Part shown: positions 14,548 to 24,173 of the stretch, piece after piece | Layout of the letters: each line of letters starts with the position of its first letter | Position numbering within the stretch: position 1 is the stretch's first letter | Origin: Rhizobium sp. Q54 | GTDB lineage: Bacteria; Pseudomonadota; Alphaproteobacteria; Rhizobiales; Aestuariivirgaceae | Assembly: GCA_945889445.1 (NCBI GenBank) | Contig: CAMDBX010000018.1 | Span: 1 to 54,021 of the forward strand | DNA: 54,021 nt | Direction: 5' to 3' | Notes under the pieces: model-generated | What the model saw: the letters and a program-made list of their open reading frames with translations, nothing else | What the model was told of the DNA's origin: nothing | Database searches by the model: none | Program-made: the position numbers and the translations under genes

Positions 14548-14916
14548 TCACGGGGCGAAGCTGGCGACCTTGGCATCGGCGAAGGCGAAGCAGCCGGCGA
14601 TGACGGGGCTGACCGGGAGTTCGCGGTAGGCGCCGAGCGCCCCTTCGCGCTGGAGCCTGCCCGCGAGGCCCGGCTCATCACTGGACACGACCCAGATGAA
14701 GGAGAGGCCGCTGGGCTTCAGGATGCGCGCGTCGGCCCGGGTCAGTGCGGCGAAGACCTGATCCTCCGGCGTGCCGGGTTCGAAGACGGCGAGCATGGTG
14801 CCGCTGGCGTCCGCGGGCAGGGCGGCGTGGCGCATGACGACGGCCATGCCGATGAGCCAGGCCGCAATGACGCCCGCGAAGAGCGCCAGTGCCAGCCGGT
14901 GGCCCGAGAGTTTCAT
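14548..14916 (-). CDS. small membrane-anchored protein at the end of a transporter operon, 122 aa
   Basis: One N-terminal membrane helix (LALALFAGVIAAWLIGMAV, about 8-26) followed by about 90 soluble residues with no recognised motif (AVFEPGTPEDQVFAAL, SGLSFIWVVSSDEPG). The start overlaps the MFS stop (ATGA), so it is the last cistron of the four-gene membrane operon. It could assist one of those transporters, but nothing in the sequence shows this. Confidence 0.6.
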   Translation of the reverse strand: MKLSGHRLALALFAGVIAAWLIGMAVVMRHAALPADASGTMLAVFEPGTPEDQVFAALTRADARILKPSGLSFIWVVSSDEPGLAGRLQREGALGAYRELPVSPVIAGCFAFADAKVASFAP

Positions 14917-16154
14917 CAGGCCGCTGCGAAGCGCGGCGCTCGCTGCTCGCGGATCGGCAGGTTGACGATGAAGGCGAAGACGCCGAGGCCCACGCTCAGC
15001 CACCACACGATGTCGTATGAGCCGAACTGGTCATAGAGGCGGCCCGCTAGCCACACGCCGAGGAAGGAACCCAGCTGGTGGCTGACGAAGACGAAGCCAT
15101 AGAGGGTTGCCATGTAGCGTGTGCCGAACATGACCGTGACGAGACCCATGGTGAGCGGCACGGTGGACAGCCAGAGCAGGCCCATGGAGCAGGTGAAGAG
15201 CAGGGTGGTGGTGTTCGACACGGGGAGCAGCACGAAGCCCGCGGTGATGCCGGCGCGGATCAGGTAGATGAAGGCCAGCGGCACGTGCTTCTCGCCGCGT
15301 CCGCCGATGATGCCGGAGACATAGGAGCCGACCACGTTGAACAGACCGATGAGGCCCATCGAGATGCCGGCGAACTCCTTCGAGATGCCGTGCTCGGCGA
15401 GGTAGGCCGGCATATGCACGGTGATGAAGGCGAGCTGGAAGCCGCAGACGAAGAAGCCCGAGACCAGCAGGATGTAGGAACGGTGGCCGAAGGCCAGCCC
15501 GATGGCGGCCTTCATGGTGAGGTCCGCCTCGCCCGGCGTGGGGCGGCTGCCGGATGTGTTCTGCTTCAGCAGCGGCGCGGCGAAGAGGATGATGAGGAGG
15601 GACAGGCAGGCGAGGATGACGAGGGCCTGCTGCCAGCCATAGGCCGACACCAGCATGGCGCCCAGCGGCGCGAAGATGAACTGGCCCAAGGAGCCTGAGG
15701 CGGTGGCGATGCCGAAGGCCCAGCTGCGGCGCTCCGGCGGGACGATGCGGCCCAAGGCCGCCATGACGATGGAGAAGGACGAGAAGGCGATGCCGATGCC
15801 GACGAGCACGCCGCCGCCCAAGTTGAACATCGAGGCCGACGACGTATAGGCCATCATCACCATGCCGAGGCAATAGATGACGGCCCCCGTCATCAACACG
15901 CGGGCCGAGCCATAGCGGTCAGCCAGCATGCCGGCGATGGGCGTGGCGAGGCCCCAGATCAGGTTCTGCATCGCCATGGCGAAGGAGAAGATCTCGCGTG
16001 GCCAGCCATGCGCCTCCGACACTGGTACGGTGAAAAAGCCGAAGGTGGAGCGCACGCCGAAGTTCACAATGGCCACGAGGCAGCCCGCCACGATCATCGC
16101 GGTGATGGTGTGGTACCAGGGGATGTGGTCGGCGGGGCGGGTTTCAGATGTCAT
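14916..16154 (-). CDS. MFS transporter, 412 aa
   Basis: Major facilitator with 12 predicted helices. The loop-2 signature is GMLADRYGSARVLMTGAV (about 67-84), and a related loop 8 lies around GGRGEKHVPL. The N-terminal part (FGVRSTFGFFTVPVSEAHG) resembles the oxalate/formate-type or monocarboxylate-like MFS group; the substrate is unknown. Starts and stops overlap the flanking genes by 4 bases on both sides, so it is translationally coupled to the fused DMT protein upstream and the small membrane protein downstream. Confidence 0.82.
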   Translation of the reverse strand: MTSETRPADHIPWYHTITAMIVAGCLVAIVNFGVRSTFGFFTVPVSEAHGWPREIFSFAMAMQNLIWGLATPIAGMLADRYGSARVLMTGAVIYCLGMVMMAYTSSASMFNLGGGVLVGIGIAFSSFSIVMAALGRIVPPERRSWAFGIATASGSLGQFIFAPLGAMLVSAYGWQQALVILACLSLLIILFAAPLLKQNTSGSRPTPGEADLTMKAAIGLAFGHRSYILLVSGFFVCGFQLAFITVHMPAYLAEHGISKEFAGISMGLIGLFNVVGSYVSGIIGGRGEKHVPLAFIYLIRAGITAGFVLLPVSNTTTLLFTCSMGLLWLSTVPLTMGLVTVMFGTRYMATLYGFVFVSHQLGSFLGVWLAGRLYDQFGSYDIVWWLSVGLGVFAFIVNLPIREQRAPRFAAA

Positions 16155-17977
16155 CGGGGTTCCATAACCCCGCGGGACGGGTTGCTCAATTGCGTTTTGC
16201 CGATGGGTGCAAGGCGCCGCATGAGGAGTGGCCCGAACTGGGCGATGGCAACGCCGAGGATGATGAGGGCGCCGCCCAGCAGCAGCGGCCATGTGAGGCG
16301 CTCGCCCAGGATCAGGATGCCGCCGATGGCCGCCACCACGGGCTGCACATAGAGAAAGACCCCGGCGATGGAACTGTCCATCGAGCCCAGCGCATAATTC
16401 CAGGCGGAGGTGGCGAGAAAGGTGCCGAAGACCACGACGAAGCCCACCGCCAACCAGGCCGTCATGTTCATCGAGGCGAGCGTCTGCGGGAAGTCCATGG
16501 AAACGAAGAGCGGCATGGGCAGTGCCGAGATGGCCATGGCAAGGCAGGCCACTGGCAGCGCACCATACTTGATCGAGGCAGGGCGGATCACCACCGTGTA
16601 GATGCCCCAGCCCATGGTGGAGACGGTGACCAGCACGATGCCAAGCAGCGAGACATCGCCGGACGGCGACAGCGTGCTGCCCAGCATCAGCGCCGCCGTG
16701 CCCAGCATCGAGACGACGATGCCGCCGATGAGCCAAGGCGTGAGCCTGTCGCCCGCGAAGACCACGGCGAAGAGCGCGATGAAGACCGGCTCCAGCCCGA
16801 ACAGAAGGCCGGTCCAGCTTGCCGGCACCGATTGCATGCCAAAGGCAGCGAGGATCTGGTAGCCGAGGTTGCCTGCCAGTGCCGCGATGGCGATGCGGCC
16901 CCAGTCACGCCACGCGATCTGCCGCACGCCGGTGAACAGGCAGACGATGATGGCCAGAAGCCCCGCCGGATAGAGCCTGAGCACCATGGCCGCCTGAGGG
17001 CTGAGTTCGGTGATGAGATAGCGCATGGCGACGGGGATCAATCCCCACATGGTGACGGCGAAGAGCACGGCGACCAGTGCCGCGAGGCTGCCGCGCAGCT
17101 TCATCCTGTCGCCGAACTGCGCGATGGCGACACCGGCCATGATCAGCGTTCCGCCGATCACCATGCCGCCCGTCACCTTCTCGCCCAGCATGAGGGCCCC
17201 CGCCGCAACGCCGATGGGCGGAACGAGATAGAGGAAGGCGCCCGCCGCCGCTGCGGGAAGCCGCGCCGCGCCATAGTTCCACGTGACCATGGTGAGCGCC
17301 GTGACGAAGACGACGAGATAGGCCATCTCGGCCCAGGAGCGCGGCGTCATGGCGGCGAGCGTGGCAAGCGTCGAGGGCCGGCCGAGCAGCAGCACGAGGG
17401 CTGCGGACGTGATCACCACCGACATCGCCGTCACCGGCAACGAGCCGTACTTCTGCGACAGGGGCTTGCTGGCCACCGCATAGATGGCCCAGCAGGTGCC
17501 CGAGACGAAGATCATGGCGCAGCCGGTGAGGAACTGCGTTGGATCGCCCGTGACGCCGAGGTCGTTCCACACCAGGAAGACGATGCCGGCGAAGCCGGTG
17601 AGCAGCCCGACGACGACGGCGGGCGTGAGACGCTCCCGCGCCGCGAAAATGCCGATCAGCGCGATGAGCAGCGGCTGGGTGCCGATGATGAGGCTGCCCG
17701 TTCCGGCATTGATGCGCTCGAAGCCGAAGGCGGAACCAAGGTTGTAGCCGGTGAAGCCGACGAGCGAGATGAAGATCATGCGCGGCCAGTCGGCGCGTGC
17801 GATGCGCCAGCCCCTGGTGGCGATGAGGACCCCGGCGAAAAGGAGACCCACCAGCGCATAGCGGATGGCGAGATGGTCGCCAGGTCCCAGTGCCAGCGAC
17901 AGGGACCGGAAGAACACGGGGCTGATACCCCACACGAGCATGGTGAAGAGCAGGGCGAGGATGGCGCGCAGGTCCAT
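16151..17977 (-). CDS. double-length DMT transporter (two fused EamA transporters), 608 aa
   Basis: Two complete drug/metabolite (EamA, about 10-helix) transporters in one chain. Unit 1 is about residues 1-290, opening DLRAILALLFTMLVWG and closing VIGGTLIMAGVAIAQFGD. Unit 2 is about 293-590, opening RGSLAALVAVLFAVTMWG and closing LLGGALIILGVAIAQFG. The repeated closing phrase shows the join. Normal family members have about 300 residues. ATG 17977 lies only 4 bases after the stop of a third, separate DMT gene that is clearly related to unit 1, so a triplication with one fusion is likely. Substrate unknown (exporters of amino acids or metabolites are common in this family). Confidence 0.85.
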   Translation of the reverse strand: MDLRAILALLFTMLVWGISPVFFRSLSLALGPGDHLAIRYALVGLLFAGVLIATRGWRIARADWPRMIFISLVGFTGYNLGSAFGFERINAGTGSLIIGTQPLLIALIGIFAARERLTPAVVVGLLTGFAGIVFLVWNDLGVTGDPTQFLTGCAMIFVSGTCWAIYAVASKPLSQKYGSLPVTAMSVVITSAALVLLLGRPSTLATLAAMTPRSWAEMAYLVVFVTALTMVTWNYGAARLPAAAAGAFLYLVPPIGVAAGALMLGEKVTGGMVIGGTLIMAGVAIAQFGDRMKLRGSLAALVAVLFAVTMWGLIPVAMRYLITELSPQAAMVLRLYPAGLLAIIVCLFTGVRQIAWRDWGRIAIAALAGNLGYQILAAFGMQSVPASWTGLLFGLEPVFIALFAVVFAGDRLTPWLIGGIVVSMLGTAALMLGSTLSPSGDVSLLGIVLVTVSTMGWGIYTVVIRPASIKYGALPVACLAMAISALPMPLFVSMDFPQTLASMNMTAWLAVGFVVVFGTFLATSAWNYALGSMDSSIAGVFLYVQPVVAAIGGILILGERLTWPLLLGGALIILGVAIAQFGPLLMRRLAPIGKTQLSNPSRGVMEPR

Positions 17978-17981
17978 CGCC

Positions 17982-18878
17982 TCAGCGCCTCGCCACCAGG
18001 GCCGGGCCGAACTGCGCGGCGGCAACGCCCGCCAGCATCAGCAGGCCACCCGCCACCACATGAACCGTGACCACTTCGCCCAGCATGAGGGCGCCCGCCG
18101 CGACGGCGACGACCGGGATCAGGTAAAGGAAGGTGCCGGCCGCCGTGCTGGAGAGATGCTTCGTGCCATAGTTCCACAGCATGGTGCCACCGATGCCCGT
18201 CACCAGCACGAGGTAGGCGACCTCGGCCCATTGCCGCAGGTCCAGCCGGGCGAAGAGCGACGGCAGCGGCTCGCTCGCCGCGCCGATCATGATGGGTGCT
18301 GCGATCAGCATGGTCACGGCGGTGACGGTGAAGCTGTCATGGCGGTCCAGCAGCGGCTTGGTGGCGATGGTGTAGACCGCCCAGCCAATGCAGCAGAGGA
18401 ACAGGTAGAAGATGCCCAGCGGCGACACGGCGGCCTCCGTCTCGCTGCTGAGGTTGGGCCAGAACAGCACCACGGCACCGGCGATGGCGACGACGACGCC
18501 CAGCAACACCCAGCGCGTCAGTTTCTCCCCCAGCAGCATGGCGGCGAGGATGGCGATCATCAGCGGCTCGATCATGGTGACGAGGGTGCCGATGCCCGCG
18601 GGCACCAGCTCGAAGCCCGCGTTGACGAACCAGTTGTAGCCCGCCATGCCGGCAACACCGGCGACCAGGAAACGCAGCCAGTCCGCCCGCGGGATGCGCC
18701 AGGTGCCGAGCCAGCCGAGCGCGATGACGTTGATGACGGTGAGGCAGACGTATCGCACCGCCAGCGAGTTCTCGTGGCTCAGCGACAGGGCCAACGTGCG
18801 CATGAACACCGACGAGCAGCCCCAGAACAGCATGGCGGCGAGCAGGGCGAGAATGGCGCGTGTCTTGTTGTTGTTCAT
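17982..18878 (-). CDS. DMT-family (EamA) transporter, 298 aa
   Basis: Single DMT transporter with two EamA repeats of five helices each: TRAILALLAAMLFWGCSS in repeat 1, YLFLCCIGWAVYTIATKPLL in repeat 2. It is similar along its length to unit 1 of the fused protein downstream (for example RIPRADWLRFLV against RIARADWPRMIF). ATG 18878 chosen (MNNNKTRAIL); the longer frame upstream lacks a ribosome site. First gene of a minus-strand operon that continues through the fused DMT, MFS and small membrane genes. Confidence 0.85.
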   Translation of the reverse strand: MNNNKTRAILALLAAMLFWGCSSVFMRTLALSLSHENSLAVRYVCLTVINVIALGWLGTWRIPRADWLRFLVAGVAGMAGYNWFVNAGFELVPAGIGTLVTMIEPLMIAILAAMLLGEKLTRWVLLGVVVAIAGAVVLFWPNLSSETEAAVSPLGIFYLFLCCIGWAVYTIATKPLLDRHDSFTVTAVTMLIAAPIMIGAASEPLPSLFARLDLRQWAEVAYLVLVTGIGGTMLWNYGTKHLSSTAAGTFLYLIPVVAVAAGALMLGEVVTVHVVAGGLLMLAGVAAAQFGPALVARR

Positions 18879-18988
18879 CAGGAATCCGGACCGGATTCCA
18901 TGCGTGCCCGAACAATGGGCAGCGGTCAATCAGGGAAGCATGCGGCGGGGGACGGGCTGCTCCTCAATGTGCGAACTCGTGGAGAGAG

Positions 18989-19112
18989 GCCCTCATCCGC
19001 CCTGTCGGGCACCTTCTCCCATCCCGCGGACGGGAGAAGGGAAACCTCTCCACCAATCCCTTCTCCCGTTGCGAAGCAATGGGAGAAGGTGGCCGACAGG
19101 CCGGATGAGGGC
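18989..19112. repeat. nested palindromic repeat, 124 bp
   Basis: The outer arms GCCCTCATCCG (18989-18999) and CGGATGAGGGC (19102-19112) are perfect complements. Inside are two further stems built from CTTCTCCC/GGGAGAAG (from about 19013 and 19051). The whole element could fold into a cruciform or a multi-stem RNA. It lies 20 bases after the grxD stop and may end that operon. The CTTCTCCC modules recur in the 7825-7980 cluster. Confidence 0.65.
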
Positions 19113-19132
19113 GCTGTCGGCTCGGGTAATGC

Positions 19133-19453
19133 TTACGCCACGCCCTTGTCGGCCATGAGCTGCTTCAGCTCGCCGGACTGGAACATTTCCATCATGATGT
19201 CCGAGCCGCCGACGAACTCGCCCTTGACGTAGAGCTGCGGAACGGTCGGCCAGTTGGTGTAGTCCTTGATGCCCTGGCGGAGCTCGGCGGAGTCCAGCAC
19301 GTTCACGCCCTTGAAGGGGACGCCGAGGTTCTGGAGGATCTGTACCGAGCGGCCGGAGAAGCCGCACATCGGCATGTCGGGCGTGCCCTTCATGAAGAGG
19401 ACGACGTCGTTGGTCTTTACGTCATTGTCGATCTGGGTGGCGATGTCAGTCAT
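19133..19453 (-). CDS. grxD: monothiol glutaredoxin Grx4/GrxD, 106 aa
   Basis: CGFS-type glutaredoxin that carries or transfers [2Fe-2S] clusters with glutathione and BolA partners. The active-site CGFS starts at C30; also TWPTVPQLYV-like NWPTVPQLYVKGEFVGGSD (cis-Pro and glutathione-binding region, about 66-84). Full length. It sits 3 bases after a BolA gene at the end of the pur block, the usual alphaproteobacterial order, which supports a Grx4-BolA complex. Confidence 0.95.
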   Translation of the reverse strand: MTDIATQIDNDVKTNDVVLFMKGTPDMPMCGFSGRSVQILQNLGVPFKGVNVLDSAELRQGIKDYTNWPTVPQLYVKGEFVGGSDIMMEMFQSGELKQLMADKGVA

Positions 19454-19456
19454 GGT

Positions 19457-19693
19457 TCAGTCCTCTGGGGTGCTGGTCTGGAGTGCGAGGGCGTGCAGTT
19501 CACCGCCCATGCGGCCCTTGAGGGCGGCATAGACCATCTGGTGCTGCTGGACGCGGGATTTGCCCTTGAAGGCGGCGGAGACGACGTTGGCGGCGTAGTG
19601 GTCTCCATCACCCGCGAGGTCGCGGATGGTGATGACCGCATCGGGCAGCGCTTCCTTGATGAAGCGTTCGATGTCGGTCGCGGACATGGCCAT
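19457..19693 (-). CDS. bolA: BolA/IbaG-family protein, 78 aa
   Basis: Small BolA-fold protein, a partner of CGFS glutaredoxins in iron-sulfur trafficking. Seen: the N-terminal helix DIERFIKEALPDAVITIRDL, then GDGDHYAANVVSAAFKGKSR and the conserved QQHQMVYAALKGRMGGELHALAL region that carries the cluster-ligand His. MAMSATDIE at 19693 is the start; a start two residues later is possible. The short form resembles YrbA/IbaG. Confidence 0.9.
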   Translation of the reverse strand: MAMSATDIERFIKEALPDAVITIRDLAGDGDHYAANVVSAAFKGKSRVQQHQMVYAALKGRMGGELHALALQTSTPED

Positions 19694-19705
19694 GGATCGT
19701 TCCCC

Positions 19706-21898
19706 CTAAAGCTCGCCGGACATGTAGGCCGGGAACCAGCCTTCATGGGCGATGCGCAAATCGGCCACTGATATAGAGGGACCCGACGCGATCTTCAATG
19801 TTGGCTCGGCGGTGACTGTTCCGACCTGTTCCAGCGCCACCCCAGCCTTGGCGGCCGCGGCGGTGATGGCGGCGGCCTGCGCGGGCGAGGCGGTGATGAC
19901 GTAGCGGGCCTGGTCCTCCCCGAAGAGCTGCTCATGGGTGAGCAAAACGAGGCTGGCGCCGAGGCCGGAGGCCATGGCCATCTCGATGACCGCGAGGCCG
20001 AGGCCGCCGTCCGAGACGTCATGGACGGCCGAGACATGGCCCGCGCGGATGAGGCCGCGCACGAAGTCGCCGTTCGTTTTCTCGAGGGCGAGATCGACCG
20101 GCGGCGGGGCGCCTTCTTCCTTGCCCAGTACCTCGCGGAGATAGATCGACTGGCCGAGGTGGGTGCCGTGGCCGCCCACCTGCAGGATGACGTCATCGGC
20201 ATTCTTGAATGCGATGGTGGCCATAAGGTCAACATCCGGGATGAGGCCGATGCCGCCGATTGCCGGGGTGGGGAGAATGCCCTGTCCGTTGGTCTCGTTA
20301 TAGAGCGAGACATTGCCCGAGACGATGGGGAAGGCGAGCACGTTGCAGGCTTCCGACAGGCCTTTGATGGCGTGCACGAACTGGCCCATGATCTCGGGGC
20401 GTTCGGGGTTGCCGAAGTTGAGGTTGTCGGTGATGGCGATGGGGTCGGCGCCCGTGGCGGTGAGGTTGCGCCAGCATTCGGCGACGGCCTGCTTGCCACC
20501 TTCGAACGGGTCGGCCTCGACATAGCGCGGTGTGACGTCCGTCGAGACGGCGATGGCCTTCTTGCCGCGGATGCGCACGACGCCGGCGTCACCGCCGGGG
20601 ATCTGCGCGGTGTTGGAGCCGATGAGGCTGTCATACTGTTCCCACACCCAGCGGCGCGAACACATGTCGGGCGAACCGACGATCTTGAGGATGGCGGCCT
20701 TGAGATCGCCGGGCGCGGGCGCGTTGGTGAGGACGGGCTGAAGTTTCGGCGCGACCCACGGGCGGTCATATTCCGGTGCCTCGTCACCCATCTGCTTGAT
20801 GGGGAGGTCGGCCATCACCTGGCCCTTGTGCTTGATGACGAAGCGCAGCGTGTCGGTCGTCTTGCCGACAATGGCGAAGTCGAGGCCCCACTTGTGGAAG
20901 ATGGCTTCCGCCTCCTTCTCACGCGATGGATCGAGCACCATGAGCATGCGCTCCTGGCTTTCCGACAGCATCATCTCATAGGCGGTCATGCCGGTTTCGC
21001 GGCAGGGAACCTTGTCGAGGTCGAGCTCGATGCCGAGATCGCCCTTGGCACCCATCTCGACGGCGGAGGAGGTGAGGCCCGCCGCACCCATGTCCTGGAT
21101 GGCGATGACGGCGCCGCTCGCCATGAGTTCGAGGCAGGCTTCGAGCAGGCACTTCTCGGTGAAGGGATCGCCGACCTGAACGGTGGGGCGCTTCTCCTCC
21201 GCCTTGTCGTCGAATTCGGCCGACGCCATGGTGGCGCCGTGGATGCCGTCACGGCCCGTCTTGGCGCCGAGATAGACGACGGGAAGGCCGACGCCCTTGG
21301 CCTTGGAATAGAAGATCGAATCCGCGCGGGCGAGGCCCACGGCCATGGCGTTGACGAGGATGTTGCCATTGTAGCGGGCGTGGAAATTCACCTCGCCGCC
21401 GATGGTCGGCACACCGAAGGAATTGCCATAGCCGCCCACGCCGTGGACGACGCCCGCCACGAGGTGGCGCGTCTTGGGGTGGGCAGGTTCGCCGAAGCGC
21501 AGCGCGTTCATCGCCGCGATGGGACGCGCACCCATGGTGAACACGTCACGCAGGATGCCGCCGACGCCCGTTGCTGCGCCCTGGTAGGGCTCGATGAAGG
21601 AGGGGTGGTTGTGGCTCTCCATCTTGAACACGATGGCATCGCCGTCGCCGATGTCGATGACGCCCGCATTCTCGCCCGGGCCCTGGATGACCCGTGCGCC
21701 CTTGGTGGGCATGGTCTTGAGCCACTTCTTTGAGGACTTGTAGGAGCAGTGCTCGTTCCACATGGCCGAGCAGATGCCGAGCTCGGTGATCGTGGGCTCG
21801 CGGCCCAAGAGCTTCACGAAGCGCTCGTATTCATCGGGCTTCAGGCCATGGCTCTTGACGAGGTCCGGGGTGATCTTGGTGTCGTGGGCGAGGGTCAT
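19706..21898 (-). CDS. purL: phosphoribosylformylglycinamidine synthase subunit PurL, 730 aa
   Basis: ATP-dependent step 4 of purine synthesis (FGAR to FGAM), small-type PurL that needs separate PurS and PurQ. Typical features: [19 protein letters not shown] near the N-terminus (about 40-58), [21 protein letters not shown] (phosphate-binding repeat, about 94-114), [12 protein letters not shown] and [14 protein letters not shown]. The length fits the small form. It follows purQ by 50 bases and precedes bolA by 12. Confidence 0.97.
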   Translation of the reverse strand: MTLAHDTKITPDLVKSHGLKPDEYERFVKLLGREPTITELGICSAMWNEHCSYKSSKKWLKTMPTKGARVIQGPGENAGVIDIGDGDAIVFKMESHNHPSFIEPYQGAATGVGGILRDVFTMGARPIAAMNALRFGEPAHPKTRHLVAGVVHGVGGYGNSFGVPTIGGEVNFHARYNGNILVNAMAVGLARADSIFYSKAKGVGLPVVYLGAKTGRDGIHGATMASAEFDDKAEEKRPTVQVGDPFTEKCLLEACLELMASGAVIAIQDMGAAGLTSSAVEMGAKGDLGIELDLDKVPCRETGMTAYEMMLSESQERMLMVLDPSREKEAEAIFHKWGLDFAIVGKTTDTLRFVIKHKGQVMADLPIKQMGDEAPEYDRPWVAPKLQPVLTNAPAPGDLKAAILKIVGSPDMCSRRWVWEQYDSLIGSNTAQIPGGDAGVVRIRGKKAIAVSTDVTPRYVEADPFEGGKQAVAECWRNLTATGADPIAITDNLNFGNPERPEIMGQFVHAIKGLSEACNVLAFPIVSGNVSLYNETNGQGILPTPAIGGIGLIPDVDLMATIAFKNADDVILQVGGHGTHLGQSIYLREVLGKEEGAPPPVDLALEKTNGDFVRGLIRAGHVSAVHDVSDGGLGLAVIEMAMASGLGASLVLLTHEQLFGEDQARYVITASPAQAAAITAAAAKAGVALEQVGTVTAEPTLKIASGPSISVADLRIAHEGWFPAYMSGEL

Positions 21899-21948
21899 TC
21901 AGCAGCCTTTGGTGCCTCGGCGGATGTGAAGTGAGGTGGACGCGACGC

Positions 21949-22611
21949 TCACGCCGCCAGCAAGCTTTCGAACAGCGGGCGGCAGTCGGTTCTGCCGTGC
22001 AGCGGTTCGATCATGTTTTCAGGGTGGGGCATCATGCCGATGACGCTGCCCGACTCGTTCATGATGCCGGCAATGTCGTTCAAGGCACCGTTGGGGTTGG
22101 TGCCCTCGGCATAGCGGAAGACCACGCGGTTCTCGGCCTCGAGGCGCTTCAGTGTTTCGGCGTCGCAGATGTAGTTGCCTTCGCCGTGGGCCACGGGGCA
22201 GGAGACGATGGCGCCCTTCTGCATCCGGTTGGTGAAGAAGGTCTGGTTGTTCTCGACCTTGAGCTTCACCTGGCGGCAGACGAAGCGCAGGTCCTTGTTG
22301 CGCACCAGAACGCCCGGCAGGAGGCCTGCCTCGGTGATGATCTGGAAGCCGTTGCAGACGCCCAGAACCTTGAGTCCCTTCAACGCCTTGGCGCGAATAT
22401 CTTGCATGATGGGTGAGCGCGCGGCGATGGCCCCGCAACGCAGGTAGTCGCCGTAGGAGAAACCGCCCGGCACGACGACGAGGTCGACCTTGGGAAGTTC
22501 CGTCTCGGTATGCCAGACCGAGACGGGCTTCGAGCCGGTGACGGTTTCGAGCGCCAGCATCATGTCGCGCTCGCGGTTGATGCCGGGGAAGACGACGACG
22601 GCGGATTTCAT
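21949..22611 (-). CDS. purQ: phosphoribosylformylglycinamidine synthase glutaminase subunit PurQ, 220 aa
   Basis: Class I glutamine amidotransferase supplying ammonia to PurL. The nucleophile elbow is LGVCNGFQ (C86), with the N-terminal [13 protein letters not shown], the glycine loop [13 protein letters not shown] and the catalytic His/Glu region near GMMPHPENM. It starts 1 base after the purS stop, so it is translationally linked. Confidence 0.96.
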   Translation of the reverse strand: MKSAVVVFPGINRERDMMLALETVTGSKPVSVWHTETELPKVDLVVVPGGFSYGDYLRCGAIAARSPIMQDIRAKALKGLKVLGVCNGFQIITEAGLLPGVLVRNKDLRFVCRQVKLKVENNQTFFTNRMQKGAIVSCPVAHGEGNYICDAETLKRLEAENRVVFRYAEGTNPNGALNDIAGIMNESGSVIGMMPHPENMIEPLHGRTDCRPLFESLLAA

Positions 22612-22612
22612 G

Positions 22613-22852
22613 TCAGGCCAGTTCGATGTCGTAGTTTTCGATGACGGTGTTGGCGATGAGCTTCTCGCACATGGCCTTGACCTGTTCCTTCGCCTTGGCG
22701 TGATCGGTCTCGGCCAGTTCGACCTCGAAATACTTGCCCTGGCGGACCTCGCCGACGCCGTCGAAGCCGAGGTGGCCCAATGCCCCCTCGATGGCCTTGC
22801 CCTGGGGGTCCAGCACGCCGGTCTTGAGCGTGACCTTGATCTTCGCCTTCAT
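22613..22852 (-). CDS. purS: phosphoribosylformylglycinamidine synthase subunit PurS, 79 aa
   Basis: Small dimeric subunit that bridges PurQ and PurL. Recognisable by [20 protein letters not shown] at the start and the beta-strand [15 protein letters not shown], ending [13 protein letters not shown] 22852 overlaps the purC stop (ATGA); longer upstream frames lie inside purC and are shadows. Confidence 0.94.
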   Translation of the reverse strand: MKAKIKVTLKTGVLDPQGKAIEGALGHLGFDGVGEVRQGKYFEVELAETDHAKAKEQVKAMCEKLIANTVIENYDIELA

Positions 22853-23631
22853 CAGTTCAAATCCGTTTTCACGAGCTTGGGCTTGGAGCGTTCGGGCTTC
22901 TCGCCCTCGGCGATGATGCCGAGGCGGCGGGCCACTTCCTGGTAGGCCTCGACGAGGCCGCCCATGTCGCGGCGGAAGCGGTCCTTGTCGAGCTTGTCCT
23001 GGGTCTTGATGTCCCACAGGCGGCAGGAGTCGGGGCTGATCTCGTCGGCCAGCACGATCCTCATCATGTCGTTCTCGTAGAGCCTGCCGAACTCGATCTT
23101 GAAGTCGACGAGCTTGATGCCGATGCCGAGGAAGAGGCCCGACATGAAGTCATTGATGCGGATGGCCATATGCATCATGTCGTCAATCTCCTGGGGCGAG
23201 GCCCAGTTGAACGCGGTGATGTGCTCCTCGGAGACCATCGGGTCGCCGAGCTGGTCATTCTTGTAATAGAATTCGATGATGGAGCGGGGCAGCGGCTGGC
23301 CTTCCTCGATGCCAAGGCGCTTGGCGAGGGAGCCTGCCGCAACGTTGCGCACGACGACCTCGAGCGGCACGATTTCGACCTCGCGGACGAGCTGTTCGCG
23401 CATGTTGAGCGAGCGAATGAAGTGGGTTGGCATGCCGAGTTCGTTGAGGCGGGTGAAGATGAACTCGGAAATGCGCTGATTGAGCACGCCCTTGCCCTCG
23501 ATCACCGCCTTTTTCTGGGCGTTGAAGGCGGTTGCGTCATCCTTGAAGTGGACGATGATGGTGCCGGGTTCAGGGCCTTCGTAGAGGATCTTGGCCTTGC
23601 CCTCGTAGATCCGGGTGCGCCTGCTGTTCAT
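22852..23631 (-). CDS. purC: SAICAR synthetase PurC, 259 aa
   Basis: Phosphoribosylaminoimidazole-succinocarboxamide synthase, purine step 8. Family features: [20 protein letters not shown] (N-terminal ATP-grasp-like sheet), [17 protein letters not shown] (about 95-111), [19 protein letters not shown] and [14 protein letters not shown] (substrate-binding signature, about 195-208). ATG 23631 is preferred because GAGGA lies 8 bases upstream; an ATG 15 bases earlier is the alternative. First gene of the pur-bolA-grxD unit. Confidence 0.96.
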   Translation of the reverse strand: MNSRRTRIYEGKAKILYEGPEPGTIIVHFKDDATAFNAQKKAVIEGKGVLNQRISEFIFTRLNELGMPTHFIRSLNMREQLVREVEIVPLEVVVRNVAAGSLAKRLGIEEGQPLPRSIIEFYYKNDQLGDPMVSEEHITAFNWASPQEIDDMMHMAIRINDFMSGLFLGIGIKLVDFKIEFGRLYENDMMRIVLADEISPDSCRLWDIKTQDKLDKDRFRRDMGGLVEAYQEVARRLGIIAEGEKPERSKPKLVKTDLN

Positions 23632-23849
23632 TTGAAGTATCCTCATCAAATCCCTAATCCACCTTCCGTGCTTTAGACCCGGAAGGGCATCTTCGCCAGT
23701 TTTGTTACGGATTCGGGTCGTAATTTCCCCAACCCTTTCAGGGGGCCATAGCGCAACGTGGTGCGCTGCACAATGTCCCACGTCTGAGTGGTTGATTTGG
23801 CGGGGTGGGATGTCTATTTCAAGGCCTTGATTTGCAACGGGAGACAGGA

Positions 23850-24173
23850 ATGACAACCTTCGATAAGCGCGAGGAAGGCTTCGAGAAGAAGTTCGCTCTG
23901 GACGAGGAGCTGCTGTTCAAGGCGGGTGCCCGCCGGAACAAGCTTCTGGGCCTGTGGGCCGCGGAAAAGCTCGGGCTCTCAGGCGCCGAGGCTGATGCTT
24001 ACGCCAAGTCGGTCGTGATGGCCGATTTCGCCGAAGCGGGCGACGAGGACGTGTTCCGCAAGGTCCGGGCCGATTTCGACGGCAAGTCGGTGGCCCAGTC
24101 CGACCAGCAGCTTCGCCAGACCATGAACGAGCTGATGGCCAAGGCGGTGGAACAGATCAAGGCGGGCGCCTAA
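23850..24173 (+). CDS. DUF1476 protein, F1-ATPase zeta-type inhibitor, 107 aa
   Basis: Matches the alphaproteobacterial zeta subunit, which blocks ATP hydrolysis by the F1F0-ATP synthase; its inhibitory part is the N-terminus. Seen: [19 protein letters not shown] (about 2-20), the all-helical body [17 protein letters not shown], and [19 protein letters not shown] 23850 has a purine-rich GGGAGACAGGA before it. Divergent from purC across 218 bases that must hold both promoters; no clear consensus pair was seen there. The next gene starts directly after its stop codon. Confidence 0.85.
   Translation: MTTFDKREEGFEKKFALDEELLFKAGARRNKLLGLWAAEKLGLSGAEADAYAKSVVMADFAEAGDEDVFRKVRADFDGKSVAQSDQQLRQTMNELMAKAVEQIKAGA

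Noticed and set aside
16934-17100. Frameshift or sequencing error as the cause of the DMT fusion
   Set aside because: The frame runs cleanly through the junction with a plausible linker, and both units are complete; kept as a real fusion, with resequencing suggested.
16148-18070. 640-codon plus-strand frame rich in His, Asp and Arg
   Set aside because: Antisense image of the fused DMT gene; composition is typical of a reverse-complement frame in GC-rich DNA.
19934-21733. 599-codon plus-strand frame
   Set aside because: Antisense image of purL, which is unmistakable on the other strand.
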